In this document: piece by piece, positions 8,050-16,575 of the stretch
Layout: each line of letters opens with the position of its first letter
Numbering within the stretch: position 1 is the stretch's first letter
DNA from: Streptomyces sp. CB01580
Lineage (GTDB): Bacteria > Actinomycetota > Actinomycetes > Streptomycetales > Streptomycetaceae
DNA: 64,000 bases
Assembly: GCF_001905795.1 (NCBI RefSeq)
Contig: NZ_LIXJ01000022.1
Span: 62,001-126,000 of the forward strand
Reading direction: 5' to 3'
The notes under the pieces: generated by a model
What the model saw: only the letters and a program-made list of their open reading frames with translations
Database searches by the model: none
What the model was told of the DNA's origin: nothing
Made by a program: the position numbers and the translations under genes

Positions 8050-8622
8050 TTACCTGGCGAGGGCGGCGACGCCGACGTTCGCGAACTTCTCGTCGAGGTC
8101 GCCGCTGGGGGCGCCGGCCACTCCGATGGCCGCCACCGGGGCGCCGTTGACCTGCACCGGGGACCCACCCGCGAGGAACAGTGTGCCGGGGATGTCCTTG
8201 AGGGTCGGGGCCTGGGCCAGACGCTTGGTCAGCTCGGAGGTGGGGGCGTTCCAGGAGACGGCGGTGTACGCCTTCTTCACGGCCGACTCGTACGACTGCG
8301 GGCCCGCGCCGTCGCCGCGCAGCGTGACGATGGTGTTGCCGTTGCGGTCGACGACGGCGACGGAGACCCGCTGGTTCTCCTTCTTCGCGGCGTCGAGGGT
8401 GGCCTGTGCGGCCTTGGTGGCGGCGGCCACGGTCAGGTGGGTGGTCTGCTGGAGGTTCCGGTTCGAGACGTCGGCCTTGACCGCGGCGGCGGGGGCGGCG
8501 GCCGGGGCGGAGGCGCTGGCGGAGATGGCGCCGAAGGTTCCGGCGCCGACGGCGGCCACGGCGACGGCACCGGTCAGGACACGGGCGCGCAGCGACAGCT
8601 TCTTCTTCGTGTTCTTCTCCAT
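8050..8622 (-). CDS. Secreted GlcG/HbpS-family haem-binding protein
   Basis: Encodes 190 residues. ATG 8622 is preceded by GAAGGAGC at good spacing. Residues 1-~45 are a signal peptide with alanine-rich end; the rest is the HbpS/GlcG domain (TLDAAKKENQRVSVAVVDRNG, TLFLAGGSPV, AIGVAGAPSGDLDE). In S. reticuli HbpS is an exported, redox-sensing haem-binding octamer that modulates the SenS-SenR two-component system. Here no sensor kinase is nearby, but a broken response-regulator gene lies divergently upstream, suggesting loss of a former partner. Confidence 0.85.
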   Translation of the reverse strand: MEKNTKKKLSLRARVLTGAVAVAAVGAGTFGAISASASAPAAAPAAAVKADVSNRNLQQTTHLTVAAATKAAQATLDAAKKENQRVSVAVVDRNGNTIVTLRGDGAGPQSYESAVKKAYTAVSWNAPTSELTKRLAQAPTLKDIPGTLFLAGGSPVQVNGAPVAAIGVAGAPSGDLDEKFANVGVAALAR

Positions 8623-8800
8623 GGTGTGCTCCTTCGGCGCGTTCGGCTGCGGTGGTGTGCGAGCGTTTCCCGCTCTGCCATCGATCTTCCGGCCGCTTCC
8701 GGGCCCGTACGGTCGACGAACCGGCTCGACCCGGCTGGCGGAACGGCCGACGGTTCCATCGGCCGATCGGTTGATGCGGGCGTGGCCGTCCGGGGTGACC

Positions 8801-9380
8801 ATGGGTGTGTCCGTGCAGGTCAAAACGGTCGTCGTCGACGACCGTGAACGGCGACGACGAGCAGCGAGGGGTACGAGGGCCGCCGCCCCCGACGCCGCGC
8901 GGTGCGCCCTGCCGCCGTCGCCGTCGTCGTCAGCTGGGCGAGGGCATCGACGGGGTGGAGGCCACCCGCCGAATCTCCGCCACGGGCGTCCACGTGCTGG
9001 TCCTCACCACGTACGACACGGATGCCGACATCACCCGGGCCATCGGTGCGGGAGCCACCGGCTATCTGCTGAAGGCCGAACGCCCGGAGGAGCTGTTCGC
9101 CGCGATCCGCTCCGCCGCCCAGGGCCGCACCACGCTCTCCCCGCCCGTGGCCAGCCGCGTCATGGCCCGGATGCGCGAGCCCCGGCCCGCCCTCACCGAC
9201 CGCGAACTCGACATCCTGGCCCAGCTCTCCCAGGGCCTGGGCAACCGGGACATCGCCCGGGCGCTGTTCATCAGCGAGGCCACGGTCAAGACCCACCTGG
9301 GCCGCATCTACGACAAACTCGGCGTCGACACCCGCGCGGGCGCCGTGGCCGTGGCGAAGGAGCAGCGGCTGCTGCCGTAG
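8801..9380 (+). pseudogene. Decayed NarL/LuxR-family response regulator
   Basis: ATG 8801 opens a frame with the first receiver strand (VQVKTVVVDD) and then turns into arginine/proline-rich nonsense. Regular receiver sequence resumes in a different frame at about 8940 with GIDGVEATRRI and continues to an intact LuxR helix-turn-helix (LTDRELDILAQLSQGL, SEATVKTHLGRIYDKLG) and stop at 9380. About 40-45 receiver residues, including the phosphorylated aspartate, are missing. A shorter protein from a downstream start is possible but could not be phosphorylated normally. Sits divergent to the HbpS-like gene. Confidence 0.75.
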
Positions 9381-9390
9381 CCCGGCCTCG

Positions 9391-9963
9391 TCACGCGAAG
9401 GGTTCGTCGGTCGTCTTCACCGTGAACGCCCGGTCGACCCAGACATCCAGCGCCCGCAGATCCCGACAGGAACCGATCCGCTCCCGAACCGCCTCGTCCA
9501 CAGCCACACCGCGATGGTCCAGGACCCGCAACACGCTCAGCGCCCGCTCCCTCGCAACGCCCTCCTCGCGGCCTTCTTCGCGTCCCTCCTTGCGGAAGCT
9601 CTCGGCGACTATGCCGTGGAGGTGGCTGAGACTCGTGCTCATCAAATCCCTCCAGATCTTGCGGGCCGGGGTGTCTCCCAGGCCGGCCTCGGTGAATTCG
9701 GCGAAGACCGCCGCAGCATCGGCGTCCGTGGTCCTGAGCGCCACGGCCAGAGCTTCCAGTATGGCAGCGATGTCCTGATCGTTCCCGTGCGTGATCGCCG
9801 AGAACACAGCCATCGGAATGTCCTCGGCGGCCTGTGCGGCGTCCGTCACGGCGGGCACGTTGTGCGGGCCCAGGACCAGCGGGAACACCGCGAGGCTCGG
9901 GTGCTTCTCCAGGCCGATACGGATCGGCTCGGCCGCCCCCTCCGCCGGACATGCGCAAAAAAA
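9391..9963 (-). pseudogene. C-terminal fragment of an Rpn-type (PD-(D/E)XK) transposase-like protein
   Basis: The open frame begins after a TAG at 9964-9966 and runs in at PAEGAAEPIRIGLEKHPSL, then FPLVLGPHNVPAVTD, DIPMAVFSAITHGND and the repeated REEGREEG helix near the end. This matches the second half of a common Streptomyces Rpn-family protein of ~290-300 residues as I remember it; the nuclease half is absent. The first ATG, at 9888, would give 165 residues. Truncation coincides with an A/T run and, ~70 bases further, an IS21-like repeat array. Confidence 0.6.
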
Positions 9964-10030
9964 CTATGCACCCGGCATATGTCAGAATCCCATTTTCCCT
10001 ATGCACCACCTGATCGAAGGTATTCATCGT

Positions 10031-10090
10031 CGCCACATTGACCGATCCGCACTGCGACATTGACGGGTCTGTACCGCGACATTGACGACC
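10031..10090. mobile_element. Possible remnant end of an IS21-family element
   Basis: ACATTGAC occurs three times exactly 22 bases apart (10035, 10057, 10079) with related flanks (CGCACTGCG, GTACCGCG). Multiple ~20-bp terminal repeats that bind transposase are typical of IS21-family ends. No istA/istB frame is present, so this would be a solitary end left beside the truncated Rpn-type gene. Confidence 0.35.
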
Positions 10091-10114
10091 GTGCGGGCAT
10101 GACACCATCGGACC

Positions 10115-10612
10115 GTGCTCGACATCGGCTACTCCCTCTCCCGACGCTTCCCCGACCCCCCGCAGACCGACTACCGCCGCGCGGATGTCCACGCCTTGCG
10201 GCACGACCTGTTCTGCGGGGACGTCTATCTCGCCGACACCGAAGCCGATCGCGAACTGTCCACAGCCTGGGGATGGGTGCCGGTGCTCGACTTCGCGTGG
10301 GCCCTGTGCGACATCGTCGAGCAGCTCGACCGGGACCCGCGTGGCAGCCGTTCGCACCAACGGCAGTTCGCCGAGCTGGATTTCACCGAGTCGTCCGACC
10401 GCATGCTCTTCGAGCGCCGCTTCGGCTGGGTGGACGTCGAGGCCGACTGGATGCCCGGTGACGAACCCCCGCTCACCTTCAACCACGCGCTGCTGCGCCG
10501 GGAGGCCCGCGACTTCCTGCACGACCTGATCGCGGACCTCGCCGACATGCACGAGGGGCTCGCCGACAACCCCGCGATCTGGGACCTCCAGGCCCGATTC
10601 CCCCGTATCTGA
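10115..10612 (+). CDS. Conserved hypothetical protein
   Basis: Encodes 165 residues from GTG 10115. Acidic, with regularly spaced aromatic residues (FAWALCDIVEQLD, FERRFGWVDVEADWMPGDEP) and a C-terminal helix-rich part (LHDLIADLADMHEGLADNP). No signal peptide or membrane segment. Strong GC-skewed codon use supports a real gene. I recognise the overall look of a Streptomyces domain-of-unknown-function family but cannot name it. It follows the possible IS end directly, so its promoter may be disturbed. Confidence 0.65.
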   Translation: MLDIGYSLSRRFPDPPQTDYRRADVHALRHDLFCGDVYLADTEADRELSTAWGWVPVLDFAWALCDIVEQLDRDPRGSRSHQRQFAELDFTESSDRMLFERRFGWVDVEADWMPGDEPPLTFNHALLRREARDFLHDLIADLADMHEGLADNPAIWDLQARFPRI

Positions 10613-10684
10613 CCCCCTGTGCTGGACCGGCCCCAGCCCGACCGGGTCGGACGCCCGGCCCGGTGGCGAACACACCTCCACGCG

Positions 10685-11362
10685 CTACGCCTCCACGCGC
10701 ACCCCTATCTGCGCCGCGAACGCAGGCGCCAGCTCCATCAGCTGGTCCGGGCTGATCACCGCACCCGCCAGCCGCTCCACTCCCCTGGCGATGTCCAGTT
10801 CCGCGACCGTCCGCAGATCCACCGACTCCATCCGTACGGAACTGAAGTCGGCACGCTTCAGCACGCAGTCACGGAACTCCACCCGCACCAGGTGCGCCTC
10901 CCCGAAGTCCGGCTCGGACAGCACACAGCCCTCGAACACCACGTCCTTCAGCCGCGCCTTCCGCAGATTCAGGTAGTCGATCTTCCCGCCGCGCACCAGG
11001 ACCCGTTCCAGCGCGGCACCGTGCAACTGCACCCCGCCGAGCCGGGCGTCCGTCATCTCCACGTCACGCAACGACGCCTCCGCGAGGTCGGTGCCGACCC
11101 CCCGGACACCCGTCAGCACCGAGTCGATGAAGCGGGCCCTGACCAGGTCCGTACGGTCCAGGGCGCAGCCGTCCAGCGCACAGTCCATGAACCGCGCGCC
11201 CGGCCCCGACCCGTCCGCGAGGTCCGTCCCGTCGAAGCGCAGACCGTCGTAGTCCCCGTCCGGCTCCAGCCCTTTCCCGTCGTACGGAACCAGCGGCGGC
11301 AGCCGTACCTCCGGCCGCCGGACCGCCGCGACGGTGTCCTTCTTCCTGCTGCTGCGTGCCAT
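10685..11362 (-). CDS. Pentapeptide-repeat protein
   Basis: Encodes 225 residues from ATG 11362; a TTG 42 bases further up is possible. The middle consists of A(D/N)LxX-type pentapeptides (GLRFDGTDLADGSGPGARF, CALDGCALDRTDLVRARF, VLSEPDFGEAHLVRVEFRDC), which fold into a right-handed beta-helix. Some members mimic DNA and protect gyrase (Qnr, MfpA), but the repeats here are too degenerate to claim that. Soluble, no partner gene evident. Confidence 0.85.
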   Translation of the reverse strand: MARSSRKKDTVAAVRRPEVRLPPLVPYDGKGLEPDGDYDGLRFDGTDLADGSGPGARFMDCALDGCALDRTDLVRARFIDSVLTGVRGVGTDLAEASLRDVEMTDARLGGVQLHGAALERVLVRGGKIDYLNLRKARLKDVVFEGCVLSEPDFGEAHLVRVEFRDCVLKRADFSSVRMESVDLRTVAELDIARGVERLAGAVISPDQLMELAPAFAAQIGVRVEA

Positions 11363-11446
11363 GCCCCCATCGTGGACCACACCACTGACAATCAACGGTG
11401 ACAATCGCCGCTGCCGGGGAGTACCCCGGTGGGCGCCGGTCGGGTC

Positions 11447-11923
11447 CTACCGGACGCCGAGCTTCGCGAGCGCCTCGTCCGTCAGCCGGTACACCGTCCA
11501 CTCGTCCTGCGGCCGTGCCCCCAGCGACTCGTAGAACGCGATGGACGGGGCGTTCCAGTTCAGCACCGCCCACTCCAGTCGCTCGTAGCCGCGCTCCACG
11601 CAGATCCGTGCCAGCTCCGTGAGCAGTGCTTTCCCGTGCCCGCCGCCGCGCCGCTCCGGCCGTACGTAAAGGTCCTCCAGGTAGATGCCGTTCACCCCGC
11701 GCCAGGTGGAGAAGTTCAGGAACCACAGCGCGAATCCGACGGCCTCGCCGTCGTCGTCCGACTCGGCGATGTGCGCGTACGCGGCGGGGCGCTCGCCGAA
11801 CAGTGCCTCGCGCAGCTGCTCCTCGGTGGCCTTCACCTCGTGCAGGGCCTTCTCGTAGTCGGCCAGTTCACGGATCATGGCGTGGATGGCGGGAACATCG
11901 GCAGGGGTAGCAGTACGAATCAT
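11447..11923 (-). CDS. GNAT-family N-acetyltransferase
   Basis: Encodes 158 residues starting MIRTATPADVPAIHAMIREL. The acetyl-CoA loop is visible as RRGGGHGKALL after LYVRPE. Close to the diamine (spermidine/spermine-type) N-acetyltransferase subgroup: YEKALHEV near the start and YESLGA near the C-terminus. Substrate unknown, possibly a polyamine or small amine. In-frame upstream codons encode arginine-rich low-complexity sequence and were not used. Confidence 0.88.
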   Translation of the reverse strand: MIRTATPADVPAIHAMIRELADYEKALHEVKATEEQLREALFGERPAAYAHIAESDDDGEAVGFALWFLNFSTWRGVNGIYLEDLYVRPERRGGGHGKALLTELARICVERGYERLEWAVLNWNAPSIAFYESLGARPQDEWTVYRLTDEALAKLGVR

Positions 11924-12095
11924 GGAGGCAGCGTAGAACCGACGCGTGCCGGTCCACACCCGACGGTCCGCGCCCGACGTCACCGCCCGCCGGTCCGAAC
12001 CCGAGTGTCCGCGCCCGACGTCACCGCTCCGCAGGTCCACAGACCCACACCCGACGGCCCGCACCCGGTGCCCCGTACCCGTCGGCCACGCCCTC

Positions 12096-13100
12096 TCATC
12101 CCCGCCCCAGCAGCAGCCGGGCGATCTCGACCTGTTCCGGTTCCAGCCGCCGCTCCCCGTCCGAGACGGCCCACAACCCGTTCTGCAGCAGCCGCCCCAA
12201 CGTCCAGGCCCGCGCCCGTTCCCTCTCCCGGTCGAGGCCCAGCGCCTCCGTCATCAGGTCGAACCGCCACCGCACTGCCGCCGCGTCGAACCGGTTGACC
12301 AGCGCCGGAAACAGCTCGAACCCCGGATCGCCGACCAGCGGTTTCGGGTCGATGGCCACCCAGCGGTCGCCGGCCGTGCGGTGATCAGCAGCTCCCCACC
12401 CGCCCCGGCCCTGGTCCCGGCCCCGTTCCCGGTCCCGTTCCTGGAGCGCCGCACCACGGTCCGCCGCCCCACCCGCCAGCACGTTCCCGTAGTGCAGGTC
12501 CCAGTGCAGCACCCGGTCCCCGGGCTCCCCCGCGACCTCGCGCACCGCCGCCGCGCAGTCGGTCAGCAACCGCCGCTCCGCCTCGTCCGACAACGCCTCC
12601 GCCGCGCCCGGCGCCTCCTCCAGCATCCGCGCCACGATGTCCCCGAGCCGCCGCAGCCCGCACCCGGCCGGAGCCGGTACGGACGACAGCCGGGCCAGCA
12701 GCTCCGCCAGAACGCGGACCGCCTCCCGGTCGTCCGCCACTCCTGCCAGCGAACGCCCGCTGTCCAGCCGCTCCAGCAGCATCGTCCCCGTCGCCGGGTC
12801 GTGGTCGAGCAGTTCCACGGCCCCCGCGCCCGCCTCGCCCCACACCCGCAGCGCGACCGGCTCGCCCGCCGTCTCCTCGTCCACCTGCTGGAGCTTCAGC
12901 GCCGCCGGACGGCCGTCCGCCTCACGTATCACCGGAAGCACCAGCGCACACATCCCGTGGAGAGCCGCGCCGTCCGGCCGGAGCCCCCACCGTTCCAGGA
13001 ACTCGGCCGCCCTCCCCGGCAGCGCCGCGAGGAAGGCCCGCCCGGTCTCCCCGTTGTACTTGGACTGGGTGGCGCGCAGTGCGTCCGGGATGTCGATCAC
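12096..13100 (-). CDS. Aminoglycoside/hydroxyurea-type phosphotransferase
   Basis: Encodes 334 residues from GTG 13100. Kinase-fold signature HWDLHYGNVL gives the catalytic aspartate, followed by WVAIDPKPLVGDPGFE holding the metal-binding aspartate; this pattern fits the APH(6)/hydroxyurea phosphotransferase group. An arginine/glycine-rich insertion (about RDRERGRDQGRGGWG) sits between the two motifs and looks like a low-complexity expansion. Could inactivate streptomycin-like compounds or phosphorylate a metabolite. Divergent from the rhomboid-like gene by 33 bases. Confidence 0.87.
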   Translation of the reverse strand: MIDIPDALRATQSKYNGETGRAFLAALPGRAAEFLERWGLRPDGAALHGMCALVLPVIREADGRPAALKLQQVDEETAGEPVALRVWGEAGAGAVELLDHDPATGTMLLERLDSGRSLAGVADDREAVRVLAELLARLSSVPAPAGCGLRRLGDIVARMLEEAPGAAEALSDEAERRLLTDCAAAVREVAGEPGDRVLHWDLHYGNVLAGGAADRGAALQERDRERGRDQGRGGWGAADHRTAGDRWVAIDPKPLVGDPGFELFPALVNRFDAAAVRWRFDLMTEALGLDRERERARAWTLGRLLQNGLWAVSDGERRLEPEQVEIARLLLGRG

Positions 13101-13133
13101 ACGAACGATCGTAGAGCCGTGCGTCAATCGGAT

Positions 13134-14051
13134 ATGGCCCCCAGCAGCCCCGCCCCGCCCGGCCGGCCGGGCCCCGCTCCACCCGACCGGCCGCACACCA
13201 CCACCGGTTCGCGGCTCCGCGGCGTCGGCTCATGGCTCTACGGGGTCGGCCCGTGGATCCGCAGCGCGCCCGGCACCTACCTGTGGCTGACCACGCTCGT
13301 CGTCACGACCGTGATCATCCATCAGATGTCCCCGGACTTCGAGGAGGCCTTCCTGCGCCGACGGTCCACCAACCTCCACGAACTCTCCGAGGACCCCCTA
13401 CGCGTACTGATCGCCAGTGCCTTCTGGACCGACAACGGCCTGTGGGCGCCGTACGCCGTCCTCTACACCGTCTTCCACGCCCGCGCGGAACGATGGCTCG
13501 GCACCCTGCGCTGGCTCGCTGTCGCCGCCGCGGCGCACGTCCTGGCCACCCTCGTCAGCGAAGGCGTACTGGCCTGGGCCATCAGGAACGGGTACGTGAC
13601 ACCGGCCGCCACCCATACGCTCGACATCGGTGTCAGTTACGCGCTCGCGGGTGTCGTCGCCGTCCTGACTTACCGGGTTCCGTCGCCCTGGCGGCACGTG
13701 TATCTCTTCGCCGTCGCCGTCTTCTACGCCATCCCGCTCATCAGCGGCCGCAGCACCTTCACCGACCTCGGGCACTTCACCGCCGTGCTCATCGGCCTGG
13801 CCTGCTATCCGCTGACCCGGGGCCGGGCCCGGGACGAGGGCAGGGACGAGGGAGACGAGGGCCGGGACGGGGACGGGGCCCGGCCCCGGAGCCCGCGCCA
13901 CGAACGGCCCCGCCACCCATCCGGCAACCAGCCCGGCCATTCCGACCAGTCCAAGCAGCCCAACCAGTCGAGCGACGGATCCAGCGACGAGTCCCACGAC
14001 GGGCCCGGCTACCCGTCCCCGCACGGGACGGGAAACCCTCCGGCGCAGTAA
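13134..14051 (+). CDS. Rhomboid-like membrane protein
   Basis: Encodes 305 residues. About six membrane segments between residues ~40 and 220 (TYLWLTTLVVTTVIIH, WLAVAAAAHVLATL, YALAGVVAVLTY, YLFAVAVFYAIPLI, FTAVLIGLACY). A GVSYALAG segment and a later GHFTAVLIG resemble the serine and histidine helices of rhomboid proteases, but full catalysis is not certain. The N-terminus is proline-rich and the last ~85 residues are a charged, low-complexity tail (RDEGRDEGDEGRDGDG). ATG 13134 was chosen because membrane-like sequence starts soon after. Confidence 0.75.
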   Translation: MAPSSPAPPGRPGPAPPDRPHTTTGSRLRGVGSWLYGVGPWIRSAPGTYLWLTTLVVTTVIIHQMSPDFEEAFLRRRSTNLHELSEDPLRVLIASAFWTDNGLWAPYAVLYTVFHARAERWLGTLRWLAVAAAAHVLATLVSEGVLAWAIRNGYVTPAATHTLDIGVSYALAGVVAVLTYRVPSPWRHVYLFAVAVFYAIPLISGRSTFTDLGHFTAVLIGLACYPLTRGRARDEGRDEGDEGRDGDGARPRSPRHERPRHPSGNQPGHSDQSKQPNQSSDGSSDESHDGPGYPSPHGTGNPPAQ

Positions 14052-14130
14052 CGTCCGCCCCGGCGCAAGCCGGAAAGCCCCCCACCACCACAGCCTTCAC
14101 ACCGGACGAAGCAGGGACAGCAGGGACAAC

Positions 14131-15531
14131 ATGAGCACCGTCAGCACCGTCAACGGCGGCATATCCTTCTGGTACGCGGACCGGGGCACCCCCATCGCCC
14201 GGGAGCCTCTCCCCGGCGACAGCACGGCCGATGTCTGCATCGTGGGCGGCGGGTACACCGGACTCTGGACCGCCTACTACCTCAAGAAGGCCGTCCCCTT
14301 CCTCAACATCACCATCCTCGAAGCCAACTTTTGCGGCTACGGCGCCTCCGGACGCAACGGCGGCTGGCTCTACAACGGCATCGCCGGGCGCGACCGCTAC
14401 GCGAAGCTCCACGGCCACGAGGCGGCCGTCCGGCTCCAGCAGGCGATGAACGACACCGTCGCCGAGGTCGTGCGCGTCGCCACGGAGGAGGACATCGACG
14501 CCGACATCCATCAGGGCGGGGTCCTCGAAGTCGCTTATACGCCCGCCCAGTTGGCCCGCCTCAAGGACTTCCACTCCGTGGAGATCGCCTTCGGCGAGAC
14601 AGACCGCGTGCTGCGGGGCGCCCGCGAGACCGGCGAGCGCGTCAACGTCACCGGAGCCGTCGGTTCCACCTGGACCCCGCACGGCGCGCGGCTGCACCCG
14701 GTCAAGCTCGTCACGGGCCTGGCCGCGACCGTCGAGGCGCTCGGCGTCACCATCCACGAGTCGACGCCCGTCACCGCCATCGAGCCCAAGCACGCCCGTA
14801 CCCCGTACGGCACCGTCCGCGCCCCGTACATCCTGCGGTGCACCGAGGGCTTCACCGCGAACCTCAAGGGCCACAAGCGCACCTGGCTCCCCATGAACTC
14901 CTCGATGATCGCCACCGAGCCGCTCCCGCGGTCCGTCTGGGACGCCATCGGCTGGGAGGGCCGCGAAACCCTCGGTGACATGGCCCACGCCTATATGTAC
15001 GCCCAGCGCACCGCCGACGACCGCATCGCGCTCGGTGGACGCGGCGTCCCGTACCGCTACGGCTCGGCCACCGACAACGACGGCCGCACCCAGCCCGCCA
15101 CCATCGAGGCGCTCCGCGACATCCTCGTCCGACTCTTCCCCGTCGCCGCGGGCGCCCGCATCGACCACGCCTGGTCCGGCGTCCTCGGCGTGCCCCGCGA
15201 CTGGTGCGCCACCGTCACCCTCGACCGTTCCACGGGCCTGGGCTGGGCCGGCGGCTACGTCGGCTCCGGCGTCGCCACCACCAACCTCGCCGCCCGCACC
15301 CTGCGCGATCTGATCCAGCAGGACTCCGGCCAGTCGGGTCCCACGGAACTGACCACCCTGCCCTGGGTGGATCACAAGGTCCGCAAGTGGGAGCCCGAGC
15401 CCTTCCGCTGGCTCGGCGTCCACGGCATGTACGCCGCCTACCGCGCCGCCGACCGCCGCGAACTCACCTCGCCCCGCCCCGGCACCGACCCCATCGCGAA
15501 GGCCGCGGACCGGCTCGCCGGACGACACTGA
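14131..15531 (+). CDS. FAD-dependent oxidoreductase (DAO/PuuB-like)
   Basis: Encodes 466 residues. The N-terminal dinucleotide-binding motif is ADVCIVGGGYTGLWTAYYL, followed by GYGASGRNGGWLYNG, the FAD-contacting loop characteristic of gamma-glutamylputrescine oxidase-like enzymes; the C-terminus has GYVGSGVATTNLAARTL. It probably oxidises a secondary or primary amine to imine plus peroxide. No putrescine-pathway genes are adjacent, so the substrate is inferred only. Ends before a strong terminator at 15561-15592. Confidence 0.9.
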   Translation: MSTVSTVNGGISFWYADRGTPIAREPLPGDSTADVCIVGGGYTGLWTAYYLKKAVPFLNITILEANFCGYGASGRNGGWLYNGIAGRDRYAKLHGHEAAVRLQQAMNDTVAEVVRVATEEDIDADIHQGGVLEVAYTPAQLARLKDFHSVEIAFGETDRVLRGARETGERVNVTGAVGSTWTPHGARLHPVKLVTGLAATVEALGVTIHESTPVTAIEPKHARTPYGTVRAPYILRCTEGFTANLKGHKRTWLPMNSSMIATEPLPRSVWDAIGWEGRETLGDMAHAYMYAQRTADDRIALGGRGVPYRYGSATDNDGRTQPATIEALRDILVRLFPVAAGARIDHAWSGVLGVPRDWCATVTLDRSTGLGWAGGYVGSGVATTNLAARTLRDLIQQDSGQSGPTELTTLPWVDHKVRKWEPEPFRWLGVHGMYAAYRAADRRELTSPRPGTDPIAKAADRLAGRH

Positions 15532-15560
15532 GCGCCCGGAGAGGAGCGGACACGAACGAA

Positions 15561-15592
15561 CGGGCATCCGCCACCGAAGTGGCGGATGCCCG
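15561..15592 (+). terminator. Intrinsic terminator after the oxidoreductase gene
   Basis: Perfect 14-bp inverted repeat (15561-15574 with 15579-15592; begins CGGGCATCCGCCAC) and a CGAA tetraloop, 29 bases after the stop codon. Confidence 0.85.
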
Positions 15593-15745
15593 TGACGCGC
15601 CCTCAGGACGCCCTCAGTACGCGCTCCGTGCGCCCTCAGTACGCCCCCGGAAGGGCCCCCGAAAAGACGAGCTCAGACCCACAGCAGGCCCGCACGGAGC
15701 CCTCGGAGGGCCCTCGGCGCGCGAGGCCCTCGGGGCGCACGGAAC

Positions 15746-16417
15746 TCAGGCCTTGCTGGTGCAGATCGCGTTGTACGGACGGCCGGGGCTCGGGAACAGC
15801 TCGATGGGGTTGTCGGTGCCGGACGGACATTCCTTGGCCGTCTTCGTCAGGGCGAGCACCTTGAACACGCCGCTGCCCCCCTTGCCGCAGGGCACCTCCT
15901 TGGCCTGGTCGTCCACGCAGTCGCCCTTCACCAGCTGGCCGCCGCCCGCCCCGGCGTCACCGGGGTGGTCGCCGGACAGGTTCCGGCCGCAGACGGTCTT
16001 GCTGGGGATGCCACCGGTGCTCTGGCTCGGGCCGAAGGAGATCTTCACGGAGATGATCACGTCGGTGCCGGCCGGGCACTGGATCGAGTCGGCGAAGATG
16101 GCGCCGTCCTTGATCTCCAGGGCCTTGATCGTCGCCTTCGGGTCGTCGCACTCCAGGGCCTGGTAGGCGTCCTTCGACTCCTTCGCGTCGGGCCCGGCGC
16201 AGTCGCCGACCTTCCAGTCCTTGGACTTGTGGGTGCCGCCCGAGGCCGCGTCGTCCAGGGCCTCCTTGCTGCATGCCGTACCGGCCCCCAGGACGAGCGC
16301 GACGAGCAACGCCGCCTTCGAGCAGTCCAGGAGAGCCCTGCGGGGACCGCGCCGCCGTACAGGAACGTCCCCCTCCGTTCCGGTGCTCAGGGATCGCGTG
16401 AGGCCGTGGACTGTCAT
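15746..16417 (-). CDS. LppU-like secreted lipoprotein
   Basis: Encodes 223 residues; AAGGAGCGGC precedes ATG 16417. A basic N-terminus (RRRGPRRALLD) is followed by a hydrophobic stretch and lipobox LGAGTAC, so it is predicted to be lipid-anchored outside. The mature part has six or more cysteines in spaced pairs (GDCAGPDA, LECDDP, IQCPAG, TVCGRN, GDCVDD, VPCGKG, KECPSG, AICTSKA), as in the LppU/SCO3897-type families, suggesting disulfides. Function unknown. Confidence 0.75.
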   Translation of the reverse strand: MTVHGLTRSLSTGTEGDVPVRRRGPRRALLDCSKAALLVALVLGAGTACSKEALDDAASGGTHKSKDWKVGDCAGPDAKESKDAYQALECDDPKATIKALEIKDGAIFADSIQCPAGTDVIISVKISFGPSQSTGGIPSKTVCGRNLSGDHPGDAGAGGGQLVKGDCVDDQAKEVPCGKGGSGVFKVLALTKTAKECPSGTDNPIELFPSPGRPYNAICTSKA

Positions 16418-16575
16418 GCCGCTCCTTGGATTCGGGTACGTGGCGAGCCCGCGCGGCGCTTGTCATGCCCGCGTGCAGTCGCTCGCGCGCGTAAGGACGA
16501 CGTAAACGTCCGCCGTGGTTCCCGGGTGCGGAAGACTGTGCTTCGCACACGGAGAGGCAAGGGAACGGGGGGCGT

